This document shows, piece by piece, positions 48,387 to 58,783 of a stretch of DNA of 64,000 bases. Each line of letters starts with the position of its first letter. Position 1 is the stretch's first letter. The position numbers and the translations under genes were made by a program. The notes under the pieces are model-generated. The model did not search any database. It saw only the letters and a list, made by a program, of their open reading frames with translations, and was not told the DNA's origin. Source of the stretch: Limonium bicolor (Eukaryota > Streptophyta > Magnoliopsida > Caryophyllales > Plumbaginaceae); NCBI GenBank assembly GCA_023374045.1, contig CM041781.1, positions 139,368,982 to 139,432,981 on the forward strand, read 5' to 3'.

Positions 48387-49061
48387 CTAGTCAGTAAATA
48401 AAGAAGGGTACTTCGCCCTCATCTTATCCTCTAATTCCCACGTGGCCTCTTCGACATCCTGGTTAGACCAGAGAACCTTCACCAGTCGCACTGACTTGTG
48501 GCGAGTGTCCCTAGTCTTACTGTCCAAGATTCTCTGAGGAGTCTCCACGGATCTCATGTTTGGTTCTAAAGTCAACCTCTCAGGTTCTAACACATGGGAG
48601 GGGTGGTGCATGTATTTCTTCAGCTGTGAAACATGAAAAACATCATGCACTTTACCCAGCTCAGCAGGTAAATTCAACCTGTAAGCAACCGGGCCCACCC
48701 GCTCCGTAATCTCATAAGGACCAACAAATTTCGGGCTTAACTTGCCCTTCTGCCCAAACCTGAATACACCCTTCATCGGTGATACTCGCAGAAATACCCG
48801 GTCGCCCACTGCGAACTCCAGGTCTCGTCGTCGAACATCAGCATACGACTTCTGCCTATCTTGAGCAGCTTTCATGTTCTCCCTGATTTGCTGAACTTCA
48901 GCCTTAACTTGTTCTAAGTACTCTGGTCCTATAATGACCGTCTCACTCGACTCATCCCAGCAGAGCGGTGTACGACATGGTCTACCGTACAACGCTTGAA
49001 AAGGTGCCATCTTGATCGAAGCGTGATAGCTGTTGTTGTATGAAAACTCGATCAGATGCAA
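48387..49061 (-). CDS. pol: Integrase C-terminal part with GPY/F and chromodomain-like tail
   Basis: These 224 codons are the end of the pol polyprotein. The start includes the conserved FSYNNSYHASIKMAPFQALYG segment that follows the integrase core. A region with KGKLSPKFVGPYEI is the GPY/F module, which in gypsy integrases helps multimerise and bind DNA. The last 35 residues (VKVLW...ATWELE..M...YPSLF) form the chromodomain-like tail of plant chromoviruses, thought to steer insertion towards heterochromatin. It ends at a natural stop. It is separated from the upstream integrase core by at least two one-base frameshifts (about 49065-49125). The methionine at its start is internal to the original polyprotein, not a true start. 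Confidence 0.93.
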   Translation of the reverse strand: MHLIEFSYNNSYHASIKMAPFQALYGRPCRTPLCWDESSETVIIGPEYLEQVKAEVQQIRENMKAAQDRQKSYADVRRRDLEFAVGDRVFLRVSPMKGVFRFGQKGKLSPKFVGPYEITERVGPVAYRLNLPAELGKVHDVFHVSQLKKYMHHPSHVLEPERLTLEPNMRSVETPQRILDSKTRDTRHKSVRLVKVLWSNQDVEEATWELEDKMRAKYPSLFTD

Positions 49062-49106
49062 TCTGTCAATCCAACTGCCCTGCCTGGAAGTCTAAGGCAC
49101 ATGCTC

Positions 49107-50276
49107 TCAGCATGTCCTCGAGTGTCTGATAGTACGCTCAGTCTGACCATCTGTCTGAGGATGGAACGCGGTACTCAGTTTGAGTTCTGTACCCAACGCT
49201 TCTCTGGTAGCTCTCCAGTACCTCGAAAGGAATCTGGTATCTCTATCTGACACTATGGTCTTTGGTATGCCGTGATGCCTCATGATTTCTTTCTCAAATA
49301 ACTCAGCTAATTTGGTCACCTTCCAAGTATCCTTCATCGGTATGAATCGGGCTACTTTGGTAAGGCGATCCACCACCACCCATATCATGTTGAGACCTCC
49401 CCTAGCAGGTGGAAGCCCAACTACGAAGTCCATGGAGATATCATGGAACTTCCACTCCGGAACTGGCATCGACTGTACCATTCCGCCCGGTCGTCTGTGC
49501 TCGAATTTCACCTTCTGGCATGTGAGACACCTCAAGACGAACTCGGTAACATCTGTCTTCATCCCCGACCACCAGAAGTATCTCTTCATGTCTTTATACA
49601 TTTTAGAGGCTCCCGGATGGATGGAAACTGAAGAACAGTGTGATTCTCTAAGTATACGGTCTTTCAGATCCGTGTTACCTCGTGGTATGCATAATCGGCC
49701 CTTAAGTCTGATCAGATCATCATCATGAAGTCTGAAGTCGTATTTCTGACTCTCAAAGGTACCATCTGTCAGCTTCTGTCTGACCTCTCTCATATACTCA
49801 TCAGTCCTCTGAGCCTCTCGCACCTCATCAACCAAGCTGGAGAAAGAAACTAGCGAATGGAGTGAGTGTGCTCGACGGCTCAGGGCATCTGCTACAACAT
49901 TGGCCTTCCCTTCTTTGTATTGGAGGTCAATGTCATAGTCTTTCAGAAATTCTAACCATCTCCTCTGTCGAAGATTTAACTCCTTCTGAGTGAATATGTA
50001 TTTCAAACTCTTGTGATCGGTGTAGATCGTGACACTAACCCCATATAAGTAGTGGCGCCATATCTTCAAAGCGAAGACTACAGCTCCCAGCTCTAAATCA
50101 TGTGTGGGGTAGTTCTCCTCATGTTTCTTCAACTGGCGTGAGGCATATGCCACCACCTTGCCATGTTGCATGAGCACGCAACCCAGCCCTCTGCCGGATG
50201 CATCACAATAAACCTCAAAGCCCTCTGTACCGTCTGGAATGGTCAGTACCGGTGCAGTGGTCAGTGAGTCCTTCAA
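49107..50276 (-). CDS. pol: RNase H and integrase core of the pol polyprotein
   Basis: This 389-codon frame holds RNase H first, with acidic residues D25 (YCDAS), E62 (LELGA), D87 (YTDHKS) and D130 (VADALSRR). These remove RNA from the RNA-DNA hybrid. Next is the integrase zinc-binding HHCC part (H213, H220, C250, C253). The DDE core follows, with D283 (SMDF), D344 or D346 (VSDRD) and E380 (DGQTER), which joins the cDNA to host DNA. All catalytic residues are present. The frame is broken from the reverse transcriptase at about 50280 and from the integrase tail at about 49120, each by a one-base shift, and is otherwise open. Confidence 0.95.
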   Translation of the reverse strand: MKDSLTTAPVLTIPDGTEGFEVYCDASGRGLGCVLMQHGKVVAYASRQLKKHEENYPTHDLELGAVVFALKIWRHYLYGVSVTIYTDHKSLKYIFTQKELNLRQRRWLEFLKDYDIDLQYKEGKANVVADALSRRAHSLHSLVSFSSLVDEVREAQRTDEYMREVRQKLTDGTFESQKYDFRLHDDDLIRLKGRLCIPRGNTDLKDRILRESHCSSVSIHPGASKMYKDMKRYFWWSGMKTDVTEFVLRCLTCQKVKFEHRRPGGMVQSMPVPEWKFHDISMDFVVGLPPARGGLNMIWVVVDRLTKVARFIPMKDTWKVTKLAELFEKEIMRHHGIPKTIVSDRDTRFLSRYWRATREALGTELKLSTAFHPQTDGQTERTIRHSRTC

Positions 50277-51301
50277 GCGCTGAAATGATCTCTCACAGTC
50301 GACTGTCCATAGAAATGGTGTGCATCTTTCTTCATCAGACTGGTCATCGGCTTCGCGACCTTGCTGAAATCTCTAACAAACCTCCTGTAGTAACCTGCCA
50401 GACCGAGAAAGCTGATGTCGGTAACAGTCTTCGGCCTTGGCCAGGTACGTACGGCATCAATCTTTGCTGGATCCACTGCGATCCCAGCATCTGAGATGAC
50501 ATGACCTAGGAAAGAGACCTGGTCAAGCCAAAACTCACACTTGGAGAACTTAGCATATAGCTGGTTCTCCCTTAATATTTCCAACACCCTCCTCAAATGT
50601 TCCTCATGCTCAACCTTAGACTTTGAATATATCAAAATATCATCAATAAAAACCACCACCGACTTGTCCAGCTGCTCCCGGAACAAGCGGTTCATCAGAT
50701 CCATAAACTTCGCTGGCGCGTTCGACAAACCGAACGGCATCACTGTAAACTCATAGTGGCCGTATCGTGTCCGGAATGCCGTCTTCTCAATGTCTCCCTC
50801 CTTAATGGCTATCTGATGATACCCCGATCTGAGATCAATCTTGGAAAACACAGATGCTCCCTTCAACTGATCGAACAGATCGTCAATGCGGGGTAGTGGG
50901 TACTTATTCTTCACTGTCACTGCATTCAGCTCTCTGTAGTCGATGCAGAGGCGGAGACTACCATCCTTCTTCTTCACGAAGAGGACTGGCGCTCCCCATG
51001 GTGACACACTTGGTCTAATGAATCCTTTATCCAACAAATCTTTCAGTTGTTCTTTTAACTCAGTCATTTCTGCCGGAGCCATACGGTATGGTGCTTTGGC
51101 TATCGGTCCGGTACCAGGTAGCAGCTCAATGGTGAACTCTACCTCCCGAGTGGGTGGCATGCCGGGCAGTTCCCGTGGAAATAAGTCGGGGAACTCCGAC
51201 ACTACCGGTAAGTCGGGGTCGAACTCAGGGTCTCTCTCTATGTCCTGTACATAGCAGAGGTATACTTCTTCCTTTCTCCTTAATTCTCTATGCATTGCCA
51301 T
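50273..51301 (-). CDS. pol: Reverse transcriptase of the pol polyprotein
   Basis: This 342-codon frame contains the RNA-dependent DNA polymerase. Visible blocks are PYRMAPAEM at about 71-79, CIDYRELN at about 119, the first catalytic aspartate in [10 protein letters not shown] (D156), [10 protein letters not shown] at about 188 and the catalytic FIDD box (218-221). The connection to RNase H ([11 protein letters not shown]) starts at about 299. The sequence type is chromovirus (Tekay/Del-like) Ty3/gypsy. It overlaps the protease frame by a few bases, as expected from a one-base frameshift in a once-continuous polyprotein. Confidence 0.96.
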   Translation of the reverse strand: MAMHRELRRKEEVYLCYVQDIERDPEFDPDLPVVSEFPDLFPRELPGMPPTREVEFTIELLPGTGPIAKAPYRMAPAEMTELKEQLKDLLDKGFIRPSVSPWGAPVLFVKKKDGSLRLCIDYRELNAVTVKNKYPLPRIDDLFDQLKGASVFSKIDLRSGYHQIAIKEGDIEKTAFRTRYGHYEFTVMPFGLSNAPAKFMDLMNRLFREQLDKSVVVFIDDILIYSKSKVEHEEHLRRVLEILRENQLYAKFSKCEFWLDQVSFLGHVISDAGIAVDPAKIDAVRTWPRPKTVTDISFLGLAGYYRRFVRDFSKVAKPMTSLMKKDAHHFYGQSTVRDHFSA

Positions 51302-51789
51302 GGCGGTGATGATCTTAGTCGAAGGCTCCTGGGCCTCTGGCGGTATGATATTGTTACCCCAGACGGACTCCTGAGCAGCAATCTATGCTCGGCGCAGAGG
51401 ATACGTCCCTTGTGCCGCTCCAACCAGTTCATCCCGAAGATAACATCAAATCCTAGCTTACTGAACTCAATGAAACTGACTGGGAAGTCTTCCCCCTTAA
51501 TTCTGATGGTGGCTCCTCGGTAGTAACGAGTGCAACGAACCTTCTCCTTAGACGGGAGCGTAACCGTGAAGTCGGGTAGCTCATCAGCGTCTAGCCCCAA
51601 CCTGCTCGCAAATGATGCAGAGACAAAGGTATGCGAGGCCCCTGAGTCGAAGAGAACTGATGCCTCAATCCCATTGATCGGAAAGGTGCCGGTGAGGATA
51701 GTACCGCTGCGTCGGCCTGTGCCTCTGTGAGTATGCTTAGTGCACCTTCCGTACCGAGTCCATAACCTAATTGTGTTCACAAGCTTCAT
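51280..51789 (-). CDS. pol: Aspartic protease of the pol polyprotein
   Basis: This 169-codon frame contains a retropepsin-like aspartic protease. The catalytic motif is FDSGASHTF with D48, and the second conserved part is [10 protein letters not shown] at about 113-122. It matures the gag and pol proteins. The residues before about position 20 are AT-rich, not protease-like, and may be intron. Possible AG acceptors occur there, one at about 51723 in the phase of the gag donor at 52789. It follows the AlkB stop codon by 132 bp, so it is not a simple continuation of AlkB. Confidence 0.92.
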   Translation of the reverse strand: MKLVNTIRLWTRYGRCTKHTHRGTGRRSGTILTGTFPINGIEASVLFDSGASHTFVSASFASRLGLDADELPDFTVTLPSKEKVRCTRYYRGATIRIKGEDFPVSFIEFSKLGFDVIFGMNWLERHKGRILCAEHRLLLRSPSGVTISYRQRPRSLRLRSSPPWQCIEN

Positions 51790-51921
51790 GAGTATTGATG
51801 GTATAACAAGAGTCGTAACAATTTATATGAACAACACTGTTATTTTATTCATGACCATCCTGTTTACAACATGTGCTTCAATCTTACATCTCATTTCTCA
51901 TCTCATTCTAACATTACATGG

Positions 51922-52657
51922 CTAATATTGTCTAAAGGTTAGGTTTAATCTTCCTGGTCTCATATGCGTCGCATTGATTACTGCTGACGGTGCTGTATTC
52001 AGCTTGATTCTCTTAATCCCATGGTATAACATCCTTGATTCTCCTCCCAAAATTAATACATCACCTGACTTAAGTATTATCTTATCTGCACGGTCCGCAC
52101 GCTTCTGCTCGCCGTATAAAAACTCCGCATCATCTCCAATGGACCAAGACACTACGGGTATCCCTCTTTCGAGAGACTCCGTTGTCTCGTCCTTATCCTG
52201 GTGTAGTCCCAGTTTCCCATCTTTTTCGTAGAAGTTTACAATGCAAATGTCTGGCTGGATGTCTGGAATCGGTTCAGCTTCAACTGCTGAGCGATTTCCA
52301 CGACTTGTGTAATAACTGGATGGAACTCTTCGGGTATTCCCGGTGGTGAGACTCCATCTTGCTCCCTGTGGTTTGGTAATCTTGGCATACGGATTCCAAT
52401 CCTTGCCCAAGCTCATCATCTTTAATTTCATCTTGCTCCCCCTGGGTACTCCGGTGTGTAAAAACCTCCCGGTCCCATTCCTAGTTGATTGCATCTCCTG
52501 ATGATGGCTATTTGTGCGTCGGGTGTCAGGTATCCCCTTAATAAAATCATACCTGGGCGGATAACCTGACATTGTTCGGTTGGAAAGTGTATGGTTTCGA
52601 TGTCGGTGTGCTCCGGGTTAGATGTAGATGGTATAGGGTAGCAGATGTTGAATCTTC
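51922..52657 (-). CDS. AlkB-like Fe(II)/2-oxoglutarate dioxygenase inside the retrotransposon
   Basis: AlkB enzymes remove methyl or other alkyl groups from RNA or DNA bases by Fe(II)- and 2-oxoglutarate-dependent oxidation. The clearly open frame (51922-52572, 216 codons) shows the full signature: the iron-binding HxD in LGLHQDKDE (H124, D126), the distal iron histidine in MLYHGI (H184) and the 2-oxoglutarate arginines in RLNLTFR (R208, R214). IVSWS-like and SGDVLILGGESR strands lie between. The first roughly 46 codons of that frame are out of register. The true N-terminal part (VIRPGM, GPGGFY) is in a neighbouring frame from about 52657, one base out, with the shift at or near a C5 run (52438-52442). 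It is most like plant ALKBH1-type proteins, judged from memory. It lies between gag and protease on the same strand and ends at its natural C-terminus with a stop. Confidence 0.92.
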
Positions 52658-52789
52658 CTAAAGTGGTAGTAGGTTATGTCTTACTTATGTTCTAATCTCA
52701 TCTTATTCTTACTTAACTCATTTATTCACCAAACATGCATGATAATGCGGTAAGCAGGTAGTTTTATTACTAAATGGTTATAGTGGTAC
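52658..52789 (-). other. Predicted intron 3 (gag to AlkB), phase 1
   Basis: The 132-nt segment begins CCAG|GTACCA and ends CACTTTAG|GAAG on the minus strand. Removing it joins the end of the gag zinc-knuckle exon to the AlkB exon in the same reading frame. An in-frame TAA otherwise lies just upstream of AlkB. The D gag relic has a phase-1 donor at the same place (23705). Confidence 0.65.
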
Positions 52790-53126
52790 CTGGCCTCGAT
52801 GAGGGCTCAGGCTCATCGTCCCGATCCACCATGTGTAGAGTGGGCCCCGTCTTCTGGGTCGCCGTGGGTTCTTGTCCGCCGGCTGCTGCACTTTCCTCTG
52901 ACCGTCAGATCCAGCTCCCTGATCGGTCTTGCCCTTGCCCTGGTGTCGGGCCTATAGGCTCTGCTAGCAGGGTTCCGGTAACACTCATATGCCCGGTGTC
53001 CATACACCGCAGAAGTTGCACTCCACCTTGTTTCCTTACAGTCGAGCCCGGGGTGGTCCTTGTGACACCATCTACAGATGAAGCGTCGCTGGTAGCCACC
53101 ACCGGCTCCCCTCTCAGTCTCAGATC
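52790..53126 (-). pseudogene. gag: gag exon 3: zinc knuckles, frameshifted
   Basis: This is the nucleocapsid part of gag. The first knuckle reads CRWCHKDHPGLDC, and the second includes YGHRAYECYRNP. They lie in different frames because of one-base shifts near 53060 and 53020, and the acidic tail (MVDRDDEPEPSS) is in yet another frame. Both knuckles correspond to those at 23445-23540 in D. They bind the element RNA for packaging. Confidence 0.85.
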
Positions 53127-53206
53127 CTGATGATCATATTGTCAATTCTCATATCTCAATCAGTTACTAATTTATTTCTTAACTCATTCAATATCAATTT
53201 CCTTAC
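53127..53206 (-). other. Predicted gag intron 2 (80 nt, phase 1), element B
   Basis: It is bounded by AAGG|GTAAGG and CATCAG|GATC on the minus strand. It has stops in all useful frames and joins the flanking gag parts in phase. Same length, phase and place as the D intron at 23319-23398. Confidence 0.7.
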
Positions 53207-53458
53207 CCTTTGGCGCCTTAGAGCGCAGGGGTGTAGCTGCAATAGCATATGTCAGCTTCAATGGCTCTTCCGAAGCCTTCTCCTTTTCCTCCTTCCCTTT
53301 CGGGTTCTGATTCTTCTGGGCCTGAGGCTGGTACTTTTGTTTCTTGTACCCTCCTTGCCCTTGACTCTCTGAGCTTTCCCAGCACTCTTCCTCTTCGCAT
53401 TCTCCTCGTCCCTCAGCTGGACGGTAATCTCAACCTTAGCAGCGGCATGATAGCACTC
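53207..53458 (-). pseudogene. gag: gag exon 2: basic linker region, frameshifted
   Basis: It reads YHAAAKVEITVQLRDEE and then a lysine-rich stretch, ending AIAATPLRSKAPKG, like the AIAAKPLRSYPSKG end of the D gag exon. One frameshift near 53340 separates the two halves. The role is a basic linker between capsid and zinc knuckles. Confidence 0.75.
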
Positions 53459-53544
53459 CTGCTTTTCCATAGTATTAGTCTCACTTATTTCTCATAATCT
53501 AAATCTTATTCACCACTTACTCAAATTTCAATCATTCTTATTAC
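53459..53544 (-). other. Predicted gag intron 1 (86 nt, phase 0), element B
   Basis: It is bounded by TTGCAG|GTAATA and AAAGCAG|GAG on the minus strand, is AT-rich and contains stops. Splicing would continue the gag frame without a shift. It has no clear counterpart in D because that part of the D gag is deleted. Confidence 0.5.
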
Positions 53545-54184
53545 CTGCAAGGTAGTGTAACTCGTCGGCCCCATGCCGTAGCGGAGTCGATGGCTAAGCC
53601 CGCCATAGAAGCGGTCCACCAAGATCTGGTCAGAATACCCTAGACCTGGCAGAAGACGGAGCAAGGCGGTGAACTCTGAGTAATACTCGTCCACGTCATC
53701 TTGTCCGACTGCTTAAGCGCATCTAACTGCAAGCGCTTCTTCGTCTGGACATGGGCGGGGTAGTACTTTGCCCGTAGCAAGGCGGTGTACTGCTCCCAGC
53801 CGAACTCTGGGTTGGCCACATGCTCGGCCCTCACCAGCTTCCACCAATCGCCCCCGCCCCCTTCAGGTAGAAAGCAGCTAAGCGCACCTTGATCCCAGCA
53901 GGGACATCAAGGGTCTCGAAGGCGGTCTCCAGCTCGGAGATGTACGCCTCAAGCTTGGCGGGATCGGTCTCCCCCTTGAAATGAGCGGGTCGAAGATCAG
54001 CAAGACTCTTCACCCAGTTTGGTTCCCTAGGTTGTGGCGGTGGAGGTGGTGCACCCACACCAGGCTGATAGCCCATGTGCCCTAAAGCGGCAGCTACGAT
54101 CTCTGCGATCGTCTGCCCTCCAGGTATCCCTGGAATATCCTCACCCCGGCCGCGACCTCGGCCTCCTCTAGGGCGTCCTGCCAT
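53545..54184 (-). pseudogene. gag: gag exon 1: capsid (Retrotrans_gag) domain, frameshifted
   Basis: The start codon at 54184 directly follows a CAG acceptor-like end, as in D, and gives a short Gly/Arg-rich N-terminus. The capsid part follows: LADLRPAHFKGETDPAKLEAYISELE, then a WWKLV-type segment, FGWEQYTALLRAKYYP, and later a DEYYSEF segment. These are the usual blocks of plant Ty3/gypsy gag, which forms the particle. At least two one-base frameshifts (near 53840 and 53700) break it. An upstream methionine at 54196 is also in frame, but the AG|ATG arrangement favours 54184. Confidence 0.85.
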
Positions 54185-54385
54185 CTGAACAAGCATAACT
54201 TACATTAGATTCACATTCACCACTGTTTGGTTAGTAAATTTATAACGTCCGTAGACGGTAAAGACAATCCACACTTATTAGTGGTCATCTGACTCTACTC
54301 ACTCTAACTTCTCACACCCTTAACCCAACACTTATTCCTTAACTTATATCCTAACTCGGTGGTTACTCATGTCCGGTATTTCTTG

Positions 54386-54413
54386 ATCAGAGCGTAACTA
54401 CGCTCTGATACCA
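54386..54413 (-). promoter_or_regulatory. tRNA-iMet primer-binding site inside an inverted repeat, element B
   Basis: The minus-strand TGGTATCAGAGC (54402-54413) is five bases inside the LTR. The perfect 9-bp inverted repeat ATCAGAGCG/CGCTCTGAT spans 54386-54409. Confidence 0.92.
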
Positions 54414-54418
54414 CTTTT

Positions 54419-57400
54419 TGTAACACCCCATCCAAAGCCTATCGTGGTTATCGCAATCTGAACACTTAATCGAAAACGTCGCAGCGGAAATAAACAACAC
54501 CTGGACCTTGCCACGGTCTGATCGTTAGAATATACCGGCTTATATATACAATACTTAACCAAAATACTTATCCAACTCAAAACATCAACATACAATCCCA
54601 CAACCAACCGAGTACTAGTATCTCAAACGTAATCTCAAACTTACAACAGTTTAATATAAACAGTCGGGTGCACAGGCGCAACCCGAACTCAAAATAAAGT
54701 CCCCACCTAAGTCTAACCGCTCCTACTCTCGTAGTGCGTCCTCATGGGCCTCTTACCTGCAAGTGTAAAAATAGCCCCCGAGGGGGTCAGCACGAATGCT
54801 GGTACACCCTCTCATGGCCCCCAAGCTAACGGGGCTACGACGACTAATTGTCGATAGCATGGAAATTGATTACATACACAAGCATAATATGAAGTGCAAT
54901 AACAATAACCACAGATGAACATATATAGTTCACAAGCAATGAACGACTCAAGCGTTCCCTTAACAAGGGTTAGTAACCCCCTCCTTAGTCCTCATTTCCT
55001 TAATCTCAGTTCCTTACCTTACCTTAATCTTAATCTCATCTTAATCTTAATCTCAGTATACAAACCTTTCCTGGAAGGGATTGGTTGTAGCTTAATTCGA
55101 ACCTGGGATTTAGGTGATCCCACCGCACCATCTTAATGCCACCTACTCTGGACGGGAGTCCAGCGTAGCTGAGCCGGCAACCGGCCCTAGGCTACAAGTC
55201 CGAAGACAAGTCCTTAAGCGGAGGGCGGATCTGATTCAGATACCGTCCCCCTTTCACTTAGCATGCATGACCGGAGATCGGTCCGGGTTTCCTCACTCAA
55301 GTTCCAGTTAGTAGACATCTTAAACACCATGTGCTAGCTAAGCCTTATCGGGCATTAACCAACAACCATCAACTTAACTCTTATTCTTAACTCAGTAGTA
55401 AGTACTAAACTTGGTTAGTAACAATCTCAAGCCTCGCGGGTTAGTGTAAATATAACACAATCACAACGAGAACAATATAACCGGTTGCATGCTTTATCTT
55501 GTTTTAGTCATAGCAAATAAACAGATAGCACACAAGCCGAGGGACACCTCGTTAGCAAGCAGGTCACAAAAAGGATTGTACCGTTCACCGTCGACGATTG
55601 TTTGTTTACTCCTTCGGGGTCCCAATTCACAAACCTAAAACATTCATTCAGTTTAGGTTATTATCAATCCAACAAAGATTACTAACTTCCTAGAATCACC
55701 TTTACCCATTGTTTCACTAAGACTTATGTTTTAAACTGACTCTTAAGTACATATCTCCTCATTATTTATTACACTTACTCTCCCACTTAATGACCATCAC
55801 ACCCACCAAACAAGTCTAAACAATCTAACCTAAACAGGTTTTTGGTCCATACGTGCCGTCGAATTACCGTCCGGACTTCCAAGTTCGGACACAAGCCGTT
55901 GACTTTAGACAAAATCAGACCACACATGTCCGAACTTGTCCGGACTCGGAGTTCGGAATGAGTCGAGGAAAATCCTAACCAAAAATCCATACGTCCGAAC
56001 TGTGTCCGGACTTCCAAAGTTCGACACAGTCGAGGATAATACCTAAGAAATAACAGGTGCGTACACTTCCAAATTCGGACGGTGGTTCGGACATACCTAA
56101 AATCAGAAAACCGTAGTGTAACAGGGCATGTCCGAGCTTCAAGTTCGGACGGAAGTTCGGTCGGCATCCATTATACTCAATTCTAAGCCTTTAACACTTA
56201 ACCAAAATTCCTCAAAGCCTCCAACCCTTATAGTACTTCTCCAAAGCCTCTTAATGTCCTAACAACATTTGGTACCCTTATATCCACATACAACATTCAT
56301 GAAACTATTTTAATTCCTTAAGCCTTTATTATTTCTTTGTGAATTGCTACACTTACATTTTTGTCTAGGTTTCTAGGTGGTGTTCATACCTATGTAACCA
56401 CTATGCCAAATGTTTTCTCCTTATCTTAACATCATCTCCCAAGCATCTTTCTCCTTCTAAAACTCTTTTATGCATTTGCTTAGAGTTCCTTCACAACCTA
56501 AACTCCCTTCCTAGTTGTTTACCAACTTTTGCCTAAGTCCTAAATACTCAAATACATTCTCTTGATTCCTAAATCCTCCATGGTGATACCTAAGTCATTA
56601 TAAGTCATTAAAACACCTTAACTTCACCCTTTTCATCAAGACAATATAGAACATCCTAGTACTTCCTTAGTCATTAAATCCCCTTAGATATCTTAAACAC
56701 TTAAACTCTCCTTTAAATTTTGCCATAGGTTCTCTAGTATATAGTACCTCCTAACACATGGTTTTTCTCCATCAAACAACCAATATCACACCAAATTCTC
56801 ACCACCACAACCTTAACACCCAATTTACACCAAAACCACACCACATCATCATATAGTGCTTAAACTTAAAATGCTTGGCACTTAGGCCCTTAAATGACAA
56901 TAATCTTAACCACTGAATTTCCACAATATATGCCTTCAACCTGCGAATACACTCAACAAGGCTCCCATTGAAATAAAATGCTTCTTGTACTTCACCTTAT
57001 ATTCTTAAACTATCTCTTTCTCATTTGCTCCTTAGTCACAAGTTCACAAGAATAGTCATTGTTTCTCCTAGGTTTTATAGCACCTTCCCAATATAAACTC
57101 TACACTAAACTCATCATATACCCATATCTCATTCCCTTAAACAACAAAACAACTTAAGGTAAGTAATTTACCTTGTTTCTCACAAGCTTAAAAGCTTTTC
57201 TCCTTAGGTTTTCTTTGTTCAATCTCGGTCACCAATGTGATTCTCCTTGCCAATGTTCTAACCAATATCCAATGACTCCAATGAGTACTAGATAACACAT
57301 TAACCCTAAGGAACAAACCCTAGGTTTAAAAATATGTTTTAAGGTATTAATGTGATTGTTTTACCTTGGTTTCTCAAGACAAACTTGGATGTGAAGCAAG

Positions 57401-58474
57401 AAGGACCTCCTCTCTCCTTTGAAGAGTAGAAACAAGCTAGAACAAGGCATAAACATGGAGTCCCATGAGTATATATTTTCGGTTATGTGAAGAAAATGGT
57501 GGAAACCTAGATTTTCTTACACTTTCTTTACCTTAAGAGAATGGAGATGCCAATGGAGTCTCCAAACTTGAATTTCCTCCTCTAATGGTGGTTTGACTTG
57601 GCACCAAAATGAAGCTCTTGAAGTTTTGAAAAGATAGAAAGGAGGAGCTTGAGCTAACTAAGAAGAATATGTATTTTGTTTTGGATTTGGAGCTAAAATG
57701 AGCAAGATGTGTGCAAGGGAAGATGGAGCTTTCATGGGGGTAAGCTCTACGTGAATGGGAGAGAAGAGAAAGAGAGCAGAAAACCGTGGGAAACAAAGAA
57801 GAATGAGAAAGTGAGGAGAGAGAACTAATAAAGTGATATTTATGTAAAAGGTGAATAGTGTTTACTTTATAACTTATTTGCCTCTTATTTGCTTATGACT
57901 CATGTGGGTGATGACTCACTCCTAAGAAACCGGCCCCCTTTTATTAATGAGGGTAATAAGTCTTTGTTGACCAAATGTCTCACTTATATAGACTTATGTT
58001 ATAAACTAGCTTAATAAATTCACTATTCATCAAAAACAAGGCACATTGTTGTGAAATTTTTGATTTCCCATTGATATAGACCTCCAAATGTGATACTATA
58101 TAGTACACATATTAATTAAAGAGTAATGATGGACATTTAGCCATTCAAAACTCATTTACAAGACAATTTTTCAAAAACGTGCTTTAAGACTCCTTAAAGC
58201 ACATTTGTGTTTTAACTTGTTTTCAAGCTGGGTTTTCTTTGGTAATTGATTTAAAATGACCATTAGGATATTACTAAGGTCTTAGAACAATATTTGGGTA
58301 CTCTCCCATGTCTCTCCAAGCTTAGAGCACGTTTTTGCTTAAACTGCTCTTTTTGGTGTTTCCTTATATTTTCTTTGATTAGAAATGTTTCTTAATGTTT
58401 CTAAGGCATTATTTAGCCTCCTTATATCTTAGTTTATCATTTAAACACCATATCTAAGTTTGGGGGGTATTTCA
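54419..58474 (-). mobile_element. 5' LTR of family B element
   Basis: This complete LTR of 4,056 bp, TGTAACACCCC...GGGTATTTCA on the plus strand, adjoins the primer-binding site. It contains the palindrome array at 55855-56165 and the candidate promoter block at about 58090-58255. The flank after it (CGGGG) does not match the flank before the left LTR (TTATC), so there is no target duplication. No genes. Confidence 0.92.
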
Positions 58475-58783
58475 CGGGGTCGGTGAAAGCAGGTAGTTAG
58501 ATTGTATTACTTATGTATTGAACGAGGTATGTAAGACCGAATATGTTATCGCATCCATATATGTAGATCGGTTATAGTAAGAAATGATTTGATAAAGTGT
58601 TTGTATTGTGTATTCGGTTGTTCCAGTCCATCAGACCGTTACTGTATGTGAAATAGGCCTGGTTAGCCATAGGGGTGCTAACGGCGTTGTATCACCCTCT
58701 TTGTATTAGTGTTCCGCTGTGAGTTATTTGGTAAATTGTGACAGATTAAGAGGTAATGACGAGATTAGCAGTGGGGTGTTACA
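58475..58783 (+). mobile_element. LTR end fragment, A-like family, plus orientation
   Basis: It ends GGGGTGTTACA and has TCCATCAGACCG, TTAGCCA and TAACGGCG stretches that resemble the reverse complement of the first 200 bp of LTR A. No primer site follows and its upstream part is missing, cut off by element B. Confidence 0.6.

Noticed and set aside
49056..51925. Plus-strand open frames opposite pol
   Set aside because: They are shadows of the minus-strand pol frames, with no protein-like features.
51922..52657. A normal host AlkB gene lying by chance beside a retrotransposon
   Set aside because: It is on the same strand and exactly between gag and protease inside one LTR pair, is joined in phase to gag by a predicted intron, and has no promoter or UTR space of its own.
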